15,123 nt of DNA from contig CAYZHK010000039.1 of the NCBI GenBank assembly GCA_964477685.1, forward strand, positions 1-15,123, in the 5' to 3' direction. The position numbers and the translations under genes are program-made. Below the pieces are notes generated by a model. The model searched no databases, was not told the origin of the DNA, and was given only the letters and a program-made list of their open reading frames with translations. Positions 1 to 6,644 of the stretch are shown here, one piece after another (within the stretch, counting starts at the first letter, position 1; every line of letters begins with the position of its first letter). The DNA is from JACTUC01 sp964477685. Its GTDB lineage: Archaea; Thermoproteota; Methanomethylicia; Methanomethylicales; Methanomethylicaceae.

Positions 1-1
1 T

Positions 2-865
2 GCTTGGACCGTGTCGAACTACCCGGGTTTCCCGCCCGGAGACGGCGCGATGCTGATGGGGAATCTCGAAAGGCAGGTCACCTCAGCGCCGCCGGCCGGC
101 GTGGGAGCAAAGCTAAGGATGGAGAGCGTCCTGAGCATCAATCCGGAGGAGAGGGCGGTGATATCGGATAAAAATCAGTACAAGGCCAAGGCCATCATCC
201 TGGCCACGGGGGGCACCATGCAGAGGCTCGGCATTCCGGGTGAGGACAGGTTCGTGAACAGGGGTGTCTCCTATTGCGCCAAACAGGATTACGAGAAGTT
301 CGCAGGGAAGAAGGTCTTGGTTGTGGGCGGCGGAAACACAACGGCCAAGAGTGCGCTTGTGGCCAAGGGCGTGAGCGGTGACGTGACCGTGGTTCACCGG
401 AGGGCGCCGCTGAGGGCATACCCCTCGATGGTGAAGAGGCTGCAGAAGGAGGGCGTCAAGATCTGGTATGATGCCGAGGTGAAGGAGATAAGGGGAGATG
501 ACATGGTCAGGTCGGCGGTCGTCACGAACAACAAGACACGGGAGGAGGCGGAGGTGCCGGTGGACTGGGTGGTCGTCTGCGTGGGAACAGAACCGAATAC
601 AGCGCTTGCCCGCGCAGCTGGACTCGAAATGGCCGGGGATCTGGTCAAGATCGACAGGCGGATGATGACCAGCAAGCCACCGGTGTTCGCCTGCGGGGAG
701 ATCACCGGCTGCGACAAGCACATCGTCCCCGTTGCCTCTGAGGGAGCCACAGCCGGCATGGCTGCCAGCCAGTATCTGGCGTTGGAGAAGGTGAAGAGGG
801 GTGAGACATTCGATACAGCCGTCTGCGGCAAGTATGCTGACGAGTACAAGGCAATGCTCTGCTGA
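2..865 (+). CDS. Thioredoxin-reductase-like FAD/NAD(P)H oxidoreductase, 5'-truncated by the window edge
   Basis: Class-II pyridine nucleotide-disulfide oxidoreductase fold. The frame is open to the left edge (A-W-T-V-S-N-Y-P-G-F-P), so the N-terminal FAD-binding GxGxxG part, roughly 60 residues, lies outside the window; the GTG at 11 is internal. Visible landmarks in order are the NYPGFP motif of TrxB proteins, ILATGG followed by LGIPGE, the NADP-binding GGGNTTAKSA with a downstream HRRxxxR (HRRAPLR) expected to hold the NADPH 2'-phosphate, and the C-terminal FAD-binding FACGEITG. In true thioredoxin reductases GVS-x-C-A-T-C-D carries the redox-active pair; here it reads GVSYCAKQD, so the first Cys is kept and the second is Gln. 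It therefore probably does not reduce thioredoxin by the usual disulfide relay and may be a different flavin reductase. It ends in TGA. The family is certain; the substrate is unknown. Confidence 0.85.
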   Translation, partial: AWTVSNYPGFPPGDGAMLMGNLERQVTSAPPAGVGAKLRMESVLSINPEERAVISDKNQYKAKAIILATGGTMQRLGIPGEDRFVNRGVSYCAKQDYEKFAGKKVLVVGGGNTTAKSALVAKGVSGDVTVVHRRAPLRAYPSMVKRLQKEGVKIWYDAEVKEIRGDDMVRSAVVTNNKTREEAEVPVDWVVVCVGTEPNTALARAAGLEMAGDLVKIDRRMMTSKPPVFACGEITGCDKHIVPVASEGATAGMAASQYLALEKVKRGETFDTAVCGKYADEYKAMLC

Positions 866-875
866 GGGTTGCAGG

Positions 876-898
876 CCGGAAACCCTTGAGGATTCCGG
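876..898 (+). terminator. Possible hairpin downstream of the TrxB-like gene
   Basis: CCGGAA (876-881) pairs with TTCCGG (893-898) around an 11-nt loop, starting 10 nt after the stop codon at 863-865. No T tract follows, so a terminator or 3'-end stabilising role is only a guess. Confidence 0.3.
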
Positions 899-1080
899 TA
901 GGAATGAGGATGGTGGAGAGGTTGCTCTGAATGGCCACTATGATCTCCCACTCGAGCAACCCATACATCCATCTCTCTAACTCCTGAGGTATTCCGCAGG
1001 CAGTAAGGCTCAATTGATCAGCATCTCGATTGCCTGTTTCCCGCCGTCGATTTCAGGAATAACCCTTAAAAGAGAAATTG

Positions 1081-1096
1081 ACGCCATTGATGGCGT
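1081..1096. promoter_or_regulatory. Operator-like palindrome upstream of the first ABC operon
   Basis: ACGCCAT (1081-1087) and ATGGCGT (1090-1096) form a perfect 7-bp inverted repeat around TG. It sits about 35 bp upstream of the presumed TATA element at 1131-1139, a position suited to a dimeric regulator. No regulator is identified. Confidence 0.4.
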
Positions 1097-1121
1097 TCGA
1101 AGATCGTTGAATAATGTCAAT

Positions 1122-1139
1122 AGAAAAAAAGTTTTTTAG
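1122..1139 (+). promoter_or_regulatory. Putative TATA/BRE promoter of the first ABC operon
   Basis: A purine-rich A run (1123-1130) is followed by GTTTTTTAG (1131-1139), 31-39 nt upstream of the GTG start at 1170. This matches the box-to-start distance seen at most other genes in the window. A GGAGGT-like ribosome binding site at 1158-1163 lies just before the start. Confidence 0.4.
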
Positions 1140-1169
1140 CGGCATAGGTCCAGACATGGAGGTCCTTTC

Positions 1170-2338
1170 GTGAGCTATGCCATAGAGGCCATCGGCCTTG
1201 TGAAGAGGTACCCCACAAGCGCCAAGGGTNNNNNNNNNNNNNNNNNNNNNNNNNNNNNNNNNNNNNNNNNNNNNNNNNNNNNNNNNNNNNNNNNNNNNNN
1301 NNNNNNNNNNNNNNNNNNNNNNNNNNNNNGCCAAGGGTCCGGGGCGTCTCGACCGCCTTCCTGAGCATCTTCAGGGGAAGCAGGGGACCCTTCATTGAGG
1401 CGCTGAAGGGTGTTGACCTCAGGATAGGCGATGGGGAGATCTTTGGCATCCTCGGCCCCAATGGTGCGGGGAAGACGACCCTGATAAAGGTCCTCTGCAC
1501 CCTCGTCCTCCGGGATGGGGGGGAGGTCTATGTCAGGGGGCACGACCCCTCGAGGGAGCCGCAGGAGGTGCTCAGAAACCTCCAGGCGGTCCTTCCCGAG
1601 AGCAGGGGCTTCAACTGGCGGCTCTCCGGGCGGCAGAACCTCGAGTTTTATGCGCTCCTCTACGGTCTTGGCGGCCCCGAGACTGAGGCGCGGATCCAGG
1701 AGCTCTTGGACTTCACGGGGCTGAGCGCCAGGGGCGAAGATAGCTACCAGAGCTACAGCACCGGCATGCAGAGGCGGCTGCTCCTGTGCAGGGCTTTGAT
1801 CCGGGACACACCCATCATAGTCTTCGACGAGCCCACGGCCGGGCTGGACCCGAGCGGGGCGGCGGAGTTCCGGGACCTCCTGATCCACAGGCTGGCCCGG
1901 GAGGAGGGGAAGACGGTCCTGCTCAGCACCCACAACCTCCAGGAGGCGGAGGAGCTGTGCGACAGGATAGCCATAATGGACCGGGGGCGGGTCATCGCGC
2001 TGGGCACCCCGGGCAGTGTCCGCCAGCTCGTCAGCGAGAGGAGGACGCTGAGGGTCACTCTCCCGGCGGTCCCCTTCGGCGATGACATGCGGAGGCTTGT
2101 CACGGCGATCGAGGCGGTTGCCGGGGTGGCCAAGGTTGACCCTGCCGTGGATCAAGGGGGGAGGCTCAGCGGCATTGCGGTCATCCTTGAGAAGGAGGCA
2201 GATCTCTCGGCTGTCCTGGAGCTCATCGCCCGGGCGGGGATCAACGTGAGGTCGGTCAACACCGAGGAGCCGAGCCTTGAGGAGGCTTTCATCGCTATCA
2301 CCAGGGGGAACCATGCCGAGGGGGAAGGGGGCGCCTAG
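1170..2338 (+). CDS. ABC-2 type exporter ATP-binding protein (interrupted by assembly gap)
   Basis: ATPase subunit of a two-gene ABC exporter of the DrrA/CcmA type, acting at the inner face of the membrane. The GTG start at 1170 has GGAGGT upstream (1158-1163). Its first 20 codons (MSYAIEAIGLVKRYPTSAKG) read into a 100-N gap. After the gap the frame is IFRGSRGPFIEALKGVDL, then Walker A GPNGAGKTT (about 1454-1480), Q-loop region LPESRGFNW, signature YSTGMQRR, Walker B IIVFDEPTAGLDP, H-loop STHN, and a C-terminal DUF4162-like domain ending EEPSLEEAFIAITRG. The frame after the gap does not match the frame before it if the gap really is 100 nt. The gap is flanked by GCCAAGGGT on both sides and is probably a missed contig overlap plus a one-base error. 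The TAG stop abuts the permease ATG. The exported substrate is unknown. Confidence 0.88.
1230..1329. other. Assembly gap (100 Ns) inside the ABC ATPase gene
   Basis: Exactly 100 Ns, the conventional placeholder for a gap of unknown size. The 9 bases before it (1221-1229) and the 9 after it (1330-1338) are both GCCAAGGGT, so the two contigs may simply overlap. Confidence 0.97.
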
Positions 2339-3154
2339 ATGAGGGTCTCCATAGCCCTTAGGCAGCTGGTCGGCTTCACTAAGCGGGACTTCCTCAGCTG
2401 GGCAACCTACAGGACGGCGGTCATGACCCAGATCATAGGCATCTTCATTGCGGTCTTCAGCTGGGGCGTCGGCGCCACCTACGTCCAGAGGCCCGTGGCG
2501 GAGATGTACAACAGCGACTACATCAGCTTCCTCATCGTCGGCCTCGCCGTTGGCAACCTCATACTGCCGCTGGCGCAGGGGGTTGAGAGGCAGCTCAACC
2601 CATGGACGCTGGAGACGATCTTCATGACTGGGGTGGGGACGCCGGTCTTCGTCATCGGGAACGTCCTGTGGACCTACATCTTCTCAGTCATCAGTTTCGT
2701 GCCCTACCTGGTGATAGGCGCGCTCCTCTTCCACGTCCAGCTCCACGTGAACGTCCTGTCGACTGCAGTGGCCTTCGTCATATCGGCAGGTATACTGATC
2801 GGCCTTGCCATGATCTCCACCGGGGTTAGGATCGTGACAAAGTCGACGGACCCCGTGACCTGGGCCATCAATGTCCTCCAAAACCTCTTCGCCGGCATAA
2901 TGTTCCCCGTGATATTCCTGGACACAATCTTCTTCCCCGGCGCTTCGGCCCTGAGCTGGTGCTTCCCCCAGACTTGGGTTTACCACATCTGCCGCCTCTC
3001 CATGCTCACAAACGCCAGTCTCGCGGATCCGGGAACCCTGCTGACGTTCCTGGAGGCATCAGCCTTTGGACTGGTGCTTCTCCCGGTCGGGTACCTTGTC
3101 TTTCGCTGGGGGGTTAACAGGGCGAAGCGCGAGGGCACGCTGGGGTGGTATTGA
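2339..3154 (+). CDS. ABC-2 type exporter permease
   Basis: 271-residue integral membrane partner of the preceding ATPase. The ATG directly follows that gene's TAG (TAGATG), so the two are surely cotranscribed and probably translationally coupled. A short cytoplasmic N-terminus (LRQLVGFTKRDFLSWATYRTA) leads into about six hydrophobic segments: near residues 28-46, 62-82, 105-130, 138-160, 178-200 and 240-256. This is the usual topology and length of ABC-2 permeases (DrrB/ABC2_membrane type). The basic C-terminal tail (RWGVNRAKREG) fits a cytoplasmic end. Nothing in the sequence names the substrate; polyketide-like drugs, lipids or polysaccharides are all exported by such pairs. It ends in TGA, converging on the zinc-ribbon gene 26 nt away. 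Confidence 0.85.
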   Translation: MRVSIALRQLVGFTKRDFLSWATYRTAVMTQIIGIFIAVFSWGVGATYVQRPVAEMYNSDYISFLIVGLAVGNLILPLAQGVERQLNPWTLETIFMTGVGTPVFVIGNVLWTYIFSVISFVPYLVIGALLFHVQLHVNVLSTAVAFVISAGILIGLAMISTGVRIVTKSTDPVTWAINVLQNLFAGIMFPVIFLDTIFFPGASALSWCFPQTWVYHICRLSMLTNASLADPGTLLTFLEASAFGLVLLPVGYLVFRWGVNRAKREGTLGWY

Positions 3155-3161
3155 GAAAACG

Positions 3162-3175
3162 AATGGATGTCCATT
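3162..3175. terminator. Palindromic hairpin between convergent genes
   Basis: AATGGA (3162-3167) and TCCATT (3170-3175) form a perfect inverted repeat with a 2-nt loop in the 26-nt gap between convergent stop codons. On the minus strand it is followed by CGTTTTC. The position suits a bidirectional terminator, but the stem is short. Confidence 0.35.
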
Positions 3176-3180
3176 GAGTT

Positions 3181-3498
3181 CTAGAACATTGGTGTTCGGT
3201 CGTCCTTGGGTGCCGCCCCGCAATAGGGGCATTTCTCGTTGCCAGCCACTTCATGTCTGCACACTTGGCAAAGCCTAATCTCGGGCTTTACGTTTCCAGA
3301 TCTCAACAGTTTCTTCGTTTCGTCATGGGCAAAGAAATCCATCTTACCGCAATTGGGGCAGACGAGTATTTCCACGGGCAGAGATCTCTGCACCAAGAAA
3401 GGGCCCTTCGGAATCATAAGCAATTCCTGCCAACCAAAGCTTTCCATATCGGCAGAGCAGCTGGCACACTTTCGAGGGGGCGCTTTGCTTTTTTCCAT
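3181..3498 (-). CDS. Small double zinc-ribbon protein
   Basis: 105-residue cytoplasmic protein with four CxxC knuckles: C11/C14, C47/C50 (CPNCG), C77/C80 and C90/C93 (CPYCG). The spacing suggests two zinc ribbons, the first made of C11-C14 with C47-C50 and the second, tighter one of C77-C80 with C90-C93. The stretch LPVEILVCPNCGKMDFFA resembles small nucleic-acid-binding zinc-ribbon proteins common in archaea. No catalytic motif is visible, so a structural, RNA/DNA-binding or protein-interaction role is likely but unproven. It begins with ATG at 3498, 25 nt from a TATA-like box, so it may be translated from a nearly leaderless mRNA. It ends in TAG. It is separated by 112 nt from the upstream gene on the same strand and probably has its own transcript. 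Confidence 0.75.
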   Translation of the reverse strand: MEKSKAPPRKCASCSADMESFGWQELLMIPKGPFLVQRSLPVEILVCPNCGKMDFFAHDETKKLLRSGNVKPEIRLCQVCRHEVAGNEKCPYCGAAPKDDRTPMF

Positions 3499-3522
3499 AT
3501 GTGAGTAGTTGGCGTGCCTGCA

Positions 3523-3534
3523 GTAAATCCTTTT
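3523..3534 (-). promoter_or_regulatory. Promoter element, minus-strand AAAAGGATTTAC
   Basis: Read on the minus strand this is AAAAGGATTTAC, 25-36 nt upstream of the zinc-ribbon ATG: a BRE-like purine tract followed by an AT-rich box. The identical 12-mer occurs upstream of the LEA14-like gene (14547-14558), which supports a genuine promoter. Confidence 0.45.
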
Positions 3535-3610
3535 GCCTGACGTTTTGACTCAGATGATTGAACGTGAATTGGGAAACTTGAGTTGAAGGAATGCAGTATT
3601 GCCCAATCAG

Positions 3611-4177
3611 TCAGCCCTCCCCCTCTGTCAATTGCTCTGACCGCCGTGGTGCAGGGGTTTTTCGGATTTGCATTTCCTCGGTTAGAAGCCAGGTCTTGCC
3701 GCCATCATGCGTCTCTTCAGAATGCCATCGGAACGACTGCGGCGTGATCTGGGAGAATATCCATTTCTCCGGATAGCCTCCGGGGGTTGTGCTCTCCAGA
3801 ACGATCTCATCATTGACCCTGCGGCCGATGAAAGTCCTCACAAGTCCCTTGATGGGGGAGAGCCAGGTGCTCCGCCAGGCATCAATCTTTGGGTCATAGA
3901 ACCGGACGGTCGTCCCGTGCAGGGTGATCTTCTTGGAGCCCTCTTGGTTCCCGCTCCACACATCCTGCACTGCGGTCCCGCCCAGGATCCACCCGAAGTG
4001 GACCTCCCCCTTCAGCTTGATCTCGGTCCCGTCGGCTTGCCAGTAGCGGTCTTCGATGATGTCCCAATCGCCCACGAACTGGCCGAAGAGCCTCAGTTTC
4101 TCCTTATGGCTTGGGTTAGGGCCATTTGCCCCCAGGCCTTTAATCTCCCACACTTGGCCTTTTTTAGAGTTGGTCAT
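3611..4177 (-). CDS. DUF1579-like protein of unknown function
   Basis: 188-residue soluble protein. FGQFVGDWDIIEDRYW near residue 30 is the characteristic opening of DUF1579 and related small beta-barrel proteins. It is followed by barrel-like strands: VHFGWILGGTAVQDVW, an ITLHGTTVRFYDP segment, a WRSTWLSPIKGLVRTFIGRR segment, and IVLESTTPGGYPEKWIFSQITPQSFRWHSEETHDGG. The alternation of polar and aromatic residues fits an antiparallel beta barrel that may hold a small ligand. No signal peptide is visible, and no catalytic residues can be assigned. The ATG at 4177 is chosen because a TATA-like box lies 34-43 nt upstream. It ends in TGA. It shares orientation with its neighbours but has its own promoter, so co-function is not implied. 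Confidence 0.65.
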   Translation of the reverse strand: MTNSKKGQVWEIKGLGANGPNPSHKEKLRLFGQFVGDWDIIEDRYWQADGTEIKLKGEVHFGWILGGTAVQDVWSGNQEGSKKITLHGTTVRFYDPKIDAWRSTWLSPIKGLVRTFIGRRVNDEIVLESTTPGGYPEKWIFSQITPQSFRWHSEETHDGGKTWLLTEEMQIRKTPAPRRSEQLTEGEG

Positions 4178-4210
4178 TTGGAACCCCCATCTTGATCAAA
4201 GCACGCAAGT

Positions 4211-4220
4211 TCTTAAAAGG
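4211..4220 (-). promoter_or_regulatory. TATA-like box of the DUF1579-like gene
   Basis: Minus-strand CCTTTTAAGA lies 34-43 nt upstream of the ATG at 4177, the same spacing as at neighbouring genes. Confidence 0.4.
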
Positions 4221-4270
4221 GATAATATGTTGCCACAGGCTCAATTATAATAGAGGTTGGCTAACCCGCA

Positions 4271-4927
4271 TCATGCCAACCGTCCCCCACAGAAGGCGAT
4301 GACGGTCTCCTGGCACAACCTCTTCGCATGGTCCAAAGACGCATCATCAATCCCGGGAACCCCGCAGATGAGCAGGGCAACCTTGGTGGTCAAGGAGGTC
4401 ACCTTCGTCCTCTCTGCATCCCTGTAGGGATAGATCGCGGTGAGCCCCTCATCATCCTCCAGCACAACCTCAACCCCGCGCAGCGCGGTATCCTTTTCCA
4501 TGCCTATCCCCAGGAACTTCTCGCCGGCTCTGGCGAACCGCATTCTGGTCGCCCCCTTCAGCCGATCCGTGTCAAATGCGGCGATCGGCACCCCGGACCT
4601 GATGGACGCGATATTGTAGGCATCCACAAGGGTGTTGATTGTGGGCATGGGCCTGCCCGACAGCACACGCCGGATGAGGGCTTCACTGGCAGGCCTTGTC
4701 TTTGTTGGATCCACATCAACTTTCCAGAAGAAGTCCCGGTACTTCCTCATCAGCTCCTGGTCCTTCAGCCCCTCGAGGGTGTACTTTGACCTTACTTCGG
4801 CCACAACCTCGGTCTTGGCCCTTTCAAGGGCCGGATCATTGCCTGCAACCTTCACTCCGGCAATCAGCATGTCAATTACCTTGAGACCCGGGAAGGCACT
4901 CCGGACCGGCTCATCGATGAGAATCAT
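4271..4927 (-). CDS. Stand-alone B3/4 (PheT-like tRNA-binding) domain protein
   Basis: 218 residues, made of a single B3/B4 domain (COG3382), the module that in phenylalanyl-tRNA synthetase beta subunits hydrolyses mischarged Tyr-tRNA(Phe). Landmarks are the KYTLEGLKDQELMRKYRDFFWKVDVDPTK segment, followed by TRPASEALIRRVLSGRPMPTINTLVDAYNIASI, which is highly typical of the family, then SGVPIAAFDTDRLKG, and a C-terminal TTKVALLICGVPGIDD. Length is normal for the free-standing form, with no catalytic synthetase core. Free-standing versions are widespread in archaea and bacteria. A trans-editing or nucleic-acid-related role is inferred from the domain, not demonstrated. The ATG at 4927 has a TATA-like box at 4959-4970. 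It ends in TGA. It lies downstream of the MttB-like gene across a 152-nt gap and is probably a separate transcript. Confidence 0.82.
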   Translation of the reverse strand: MILIDEPVRSAFPGLKVIDMLIAGVKVAGNDPALERAKTEVVAEVRSKYTLEGLKDQELMRKYRDFFWKVDVDPTKTRPASEALIRRVLSGRPMPTINTLVDAYNIASIRSGVPIAAFDTDRLKGATRMRFARAGEKFLGIGMEKDTALRGVEVVLEDDEGLTAIYPYRDAERTKVTSLTTKVALLICGVPGIDDASLDHAKRLCQETVIAFCGGRLA

Positions 4928-4958
4928 GCTACAATAGGGGGCATAGGATTCCTTTAGA

Positions 4959-4970
4959 GTTTACTAAGCT
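4959..4970 (-). promoter_or_regulatory. TATA-like box of the B3/4 gene
   Basis: Minus-strand AGCTTAGTAAAC, preceded by an A run (BRE-like), lies 32-43 nt upstream of the ATG at 4927. Confidence 0.4.
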
Positions 4971-4984
4971 TTTTCCTGTTTGAG

Positions 4985-5064
4985 AAAAAAGGCCAGACGG
5001 CAGACAATTGGCGTCTTCGGTAGGTGTCTCCGCAGCAACGTGGGGGTCCAGGTGTGGCGAAAAA
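4985..5064 (-). terminator. T-rich tracts downstream of the MttB-like gene
   Basis: On the minus strand the region after the MttB-like stop (5080) carries T5 (5060-5064) and then T6 (4985-4990). Short U-rich tracts are the known intrinsic termination signals of archaeal RNA polymerase. Confidence 0.35.
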
Positions 5065-5079
5065 GGAGGGTATGACTAC

Positions 5080-6576
5080 TCATTTCTGCCCCTTTGCAGG
5101 GTGTCGGCCTCTCTCTGGATAGCATTCAGCCCGCGCAACAGTGTCCGGCGGCAGCGGATTCGGCACGTGCTTCTCATACTCCTTCAGCTTCTCCCTGCAG
5201 ACATCGTAGACCCATGACTTCGCGCCCTCGCTGAGCCAGACGTGCGGTGACTGGTTGCAGAGCGTCACTGTCTGGTAGAAGGTGTTTATCCTCTCCATGT
5301 TGAACTCCGAGGTGATCCACCCTTCGCCCGTGGCGCCGTACTCCTTCTGTAGAGCCAGTGCCAGGTTTTCCTGTGTGGGCAGGATCTGGTCGAAGTTGTT
5401 CATGAGACTCCTCCCGAAGTGGGCTATCTCCGCAGCAACGGTCATCATGGCAGGGTCCAGCGCGGCATCGGCGAATTGCAGCATCATCACATCAGCGCCT
5501 GTCACAAACTGGAATATTGTGCTTGCCATCAGGGCGAACGCCATCTGGTCCAGCTGGGCAGCGAAGGTGCCCAAATACTGGCACACAGGGAGGCCGTATA
5601 GATCCTGCCAAATGGCCGTCACGGCGTTGGAGCCGAGCGTCGAATGGGCGGATGGAAGCGACCCCCTTCCGGTGAAGGGGTCCAGGGCGAATACAATGTT
5701 GTTGCCCATAAATGCGGTCCCTGGATCATAGAGCTCCTTCATCGCGGCGACCCAGAGGAGCCCCGCCACAGTATTGGCGGCATTCCCGGCAGCTGTGGCC
5801 ACCCCGACCAACGGGGCCGCAGCCACAACGCCGGGCGAGACGGGGTAGTGGTGCTTGAAGCTTGCGCGCAGCAGCCAGCTGTTGTAGAGGTTCATCTGCA
5901 GGGAGCCGAGCGGATTCAGTACCCCCTCCCACAGCGGGCGCTTCCGGGATTCCTCCTCGCTGCCCATCACTGTGGCCCCCAGTTTGGCGACATAGTCATG
6001 CTCCTTGATGTCCGAAACCACCGTGGTTTCGTCACCGCCCCACTTGGTGGTGTTCTGCAGCATTGTGTCCATCCGTATGAGCTCTGTCGGGAGGCCCTGC
6101 TGGCCTTCCTTGCCGAGATCGAATATGTACTTGTTGCTGTCGAAATCGTCTATGCCGTCCACTATCTTGGCTGTGTAGGCGCAATCCTGCTTGTCTGCCC
6201 TCCGCCTGGAGAAGGTCCTTTTGTCATCGTTCAGGATCAGCCGCTCGGTGGCTCCGCATGAGGGGAGCCAGAACTGCTTTCTCCCCCCGCCTTCGAATAT
6301 CATGTCCCAATCGGGGTCTCGGGCGCCGTAGACAAAGTTCTTCGGGCACTTGGCGACATTCCCCCTGATGAGATACTCGGGGAAGCCCTTGGCTATTTTC
6401 TTCTCCTGGTCAATCTCGCCACCCAGCTCCTTTGTCATCTTCAGGAGTTCAGGGTCGGCAATGCAGATGCCTACTTCTCTGAGGATCTCATAGGCAGCAT
6501 TGTCAATGATCTTCAGCTGATCTTTATTCAGAACCCTCCAAGGGTTCCCCTTCTGAGTCACTCCAGATCTGTTCAT
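5080..6576 (-). CDS. MttB-family (COG5598) methyltransferase, non-pyrrolysine type
   Basis: 498-residue cytoplasmic protein, close to the usual length of the trimethylamine methyltransferase family. Known members move a methyl group from a quaternary or tertiary amine (glycine betaine, proline betaine, carnitine, trimethylamine) to a cognate corrinoid protein. Family-like segments are LKIIDNAAYEILREVGICIADPELL, the YGARDPDWDMIFEGG strand, RRADKQDCAYTAKIVDGID, and the barrel core around PGVVAAAPLVGVATAAGNAANTVAG, LYGLPVCQYLGTF and EIAHFGRSLM. No in-frame TAG occurs, so unlike archaeal MttB it cannot contain pyrrolysine. ATG 6576 is preferred over ATG 6657 because the upstream candidate would place a TATA box inside the coding sequence. 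No corrinoid protein, activase or second methyltransferase is present here. It is divergent from a nuclease-fold/winged-helix protein. It ends in TGA. Substrate unknown. Confidence 0.85.
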   Translation of the reverse strand: MNRSGVTQKGNPWRVLNKDQLKIIDNAAYEILREVGICIADPELLKMTKELGGEIDQEKKIAKGFPEYLIRGNVAKCPKNFVYGARDPDWDMIFEGGGRKQFWLPSCGATERLILNDDKRTFSRRRADKQDCAYTAKIVDGIDDFDSNKYIFDLGKEGQQGLPTELIRMDTMLQNTTKWGGDETTVVSDIKEHDYVAKLGATVMGSEEESRKRPLWEGVLNPLGSLQMNLYNSWLLRASFKHHYPVSPGVVAAAPLVGVATAAGNAANTVAGLLWVAAMKELYDPGTAFMGNNIVFALDPFTGRGSLPSAHSTLGSNAVTAIWQDLYGLPVCQYLGTFAAQLDQMAFALMASTIFQFVTGADVMMLQFADAALDPAMMTVAAEIAHFGRSLMNNFDQILPTQENLALALQKEYGATGEGWITSEFNMERINTFYQTVTLCNQSPHVWLSEGAKSWVYDVCREKLKEYEKHVPNPLPPDTVARAECYPERGRHPAKGQK

Positions 6577-6622
6577 TTGCGCATCCCACTTGCGGAATTT
6601 GCTGAGATGGCTTTCTTTTTCA

Positions 6623-6644
6623 CAATATATAAGGCGGTATATTG
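6623..6644. promoter_or_regulatory. Divergent promoter with inverted TATA repeat
   Basis: CAATATA (6623-6629) and TATATTG (6638-6644) are perfect inverted repeats separated by TAAGGCGG, so each strand offers a TATA box. On the minus strand TTATATATT lies about 50 nt before the MttB-like ATG (6576). On the plus strand GGTATATTGG lies about 50 nt before the GTG at 6691. Overlapping boxes imply that the two genes compete for, or share, control at one site. Confidence 0.5.

Larger units (their letters stand above)
866..1169. other. 304-nt non-coding stretch with inverted repeats
   Basis: No convincing ORF on either strand. It holds the 876-898 hairpin. It also holds an 8-bp perfect inverted repeat, GGTTGCTC (920-927) with GAGCAACC (954-961), over a 26-nt loop. 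Outside that, GGATG (908-912) can pair with CATCC (966-970), giving a longer imperfect stem. A compact palindrome lies at 1081-1096, and an A/T-rich promoter-like segment at 1122-1139 precedes the ABC ATPase. I could not fold it into a tRNA cloverleaf or recognise a known riboswitch. Confidence 0.45.

Noticed and set aside
1175..2314. Long minus-strand open frame over the ABC ATPase
   Set aside because: It is antisense to a gene with intact Walker A, signature and Walker B motifs, runs through the N gap and has a proline/arginine-rich composition typical of shadows in GC-rich DNA.
5282..6261. Plus-strand open frames inside the MttB-like gene
   Set aside because: They are antisense to a gene with clear family similarity, have no recognisable domain and no promoter of their own.
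5080..6576. Pyrrolysine-containing trimethylamine methyltransferase
   Set aside because: The reading frame is uninterrupted with no in-frame TAG, so the Pyl-type MttB assignment does not hold.
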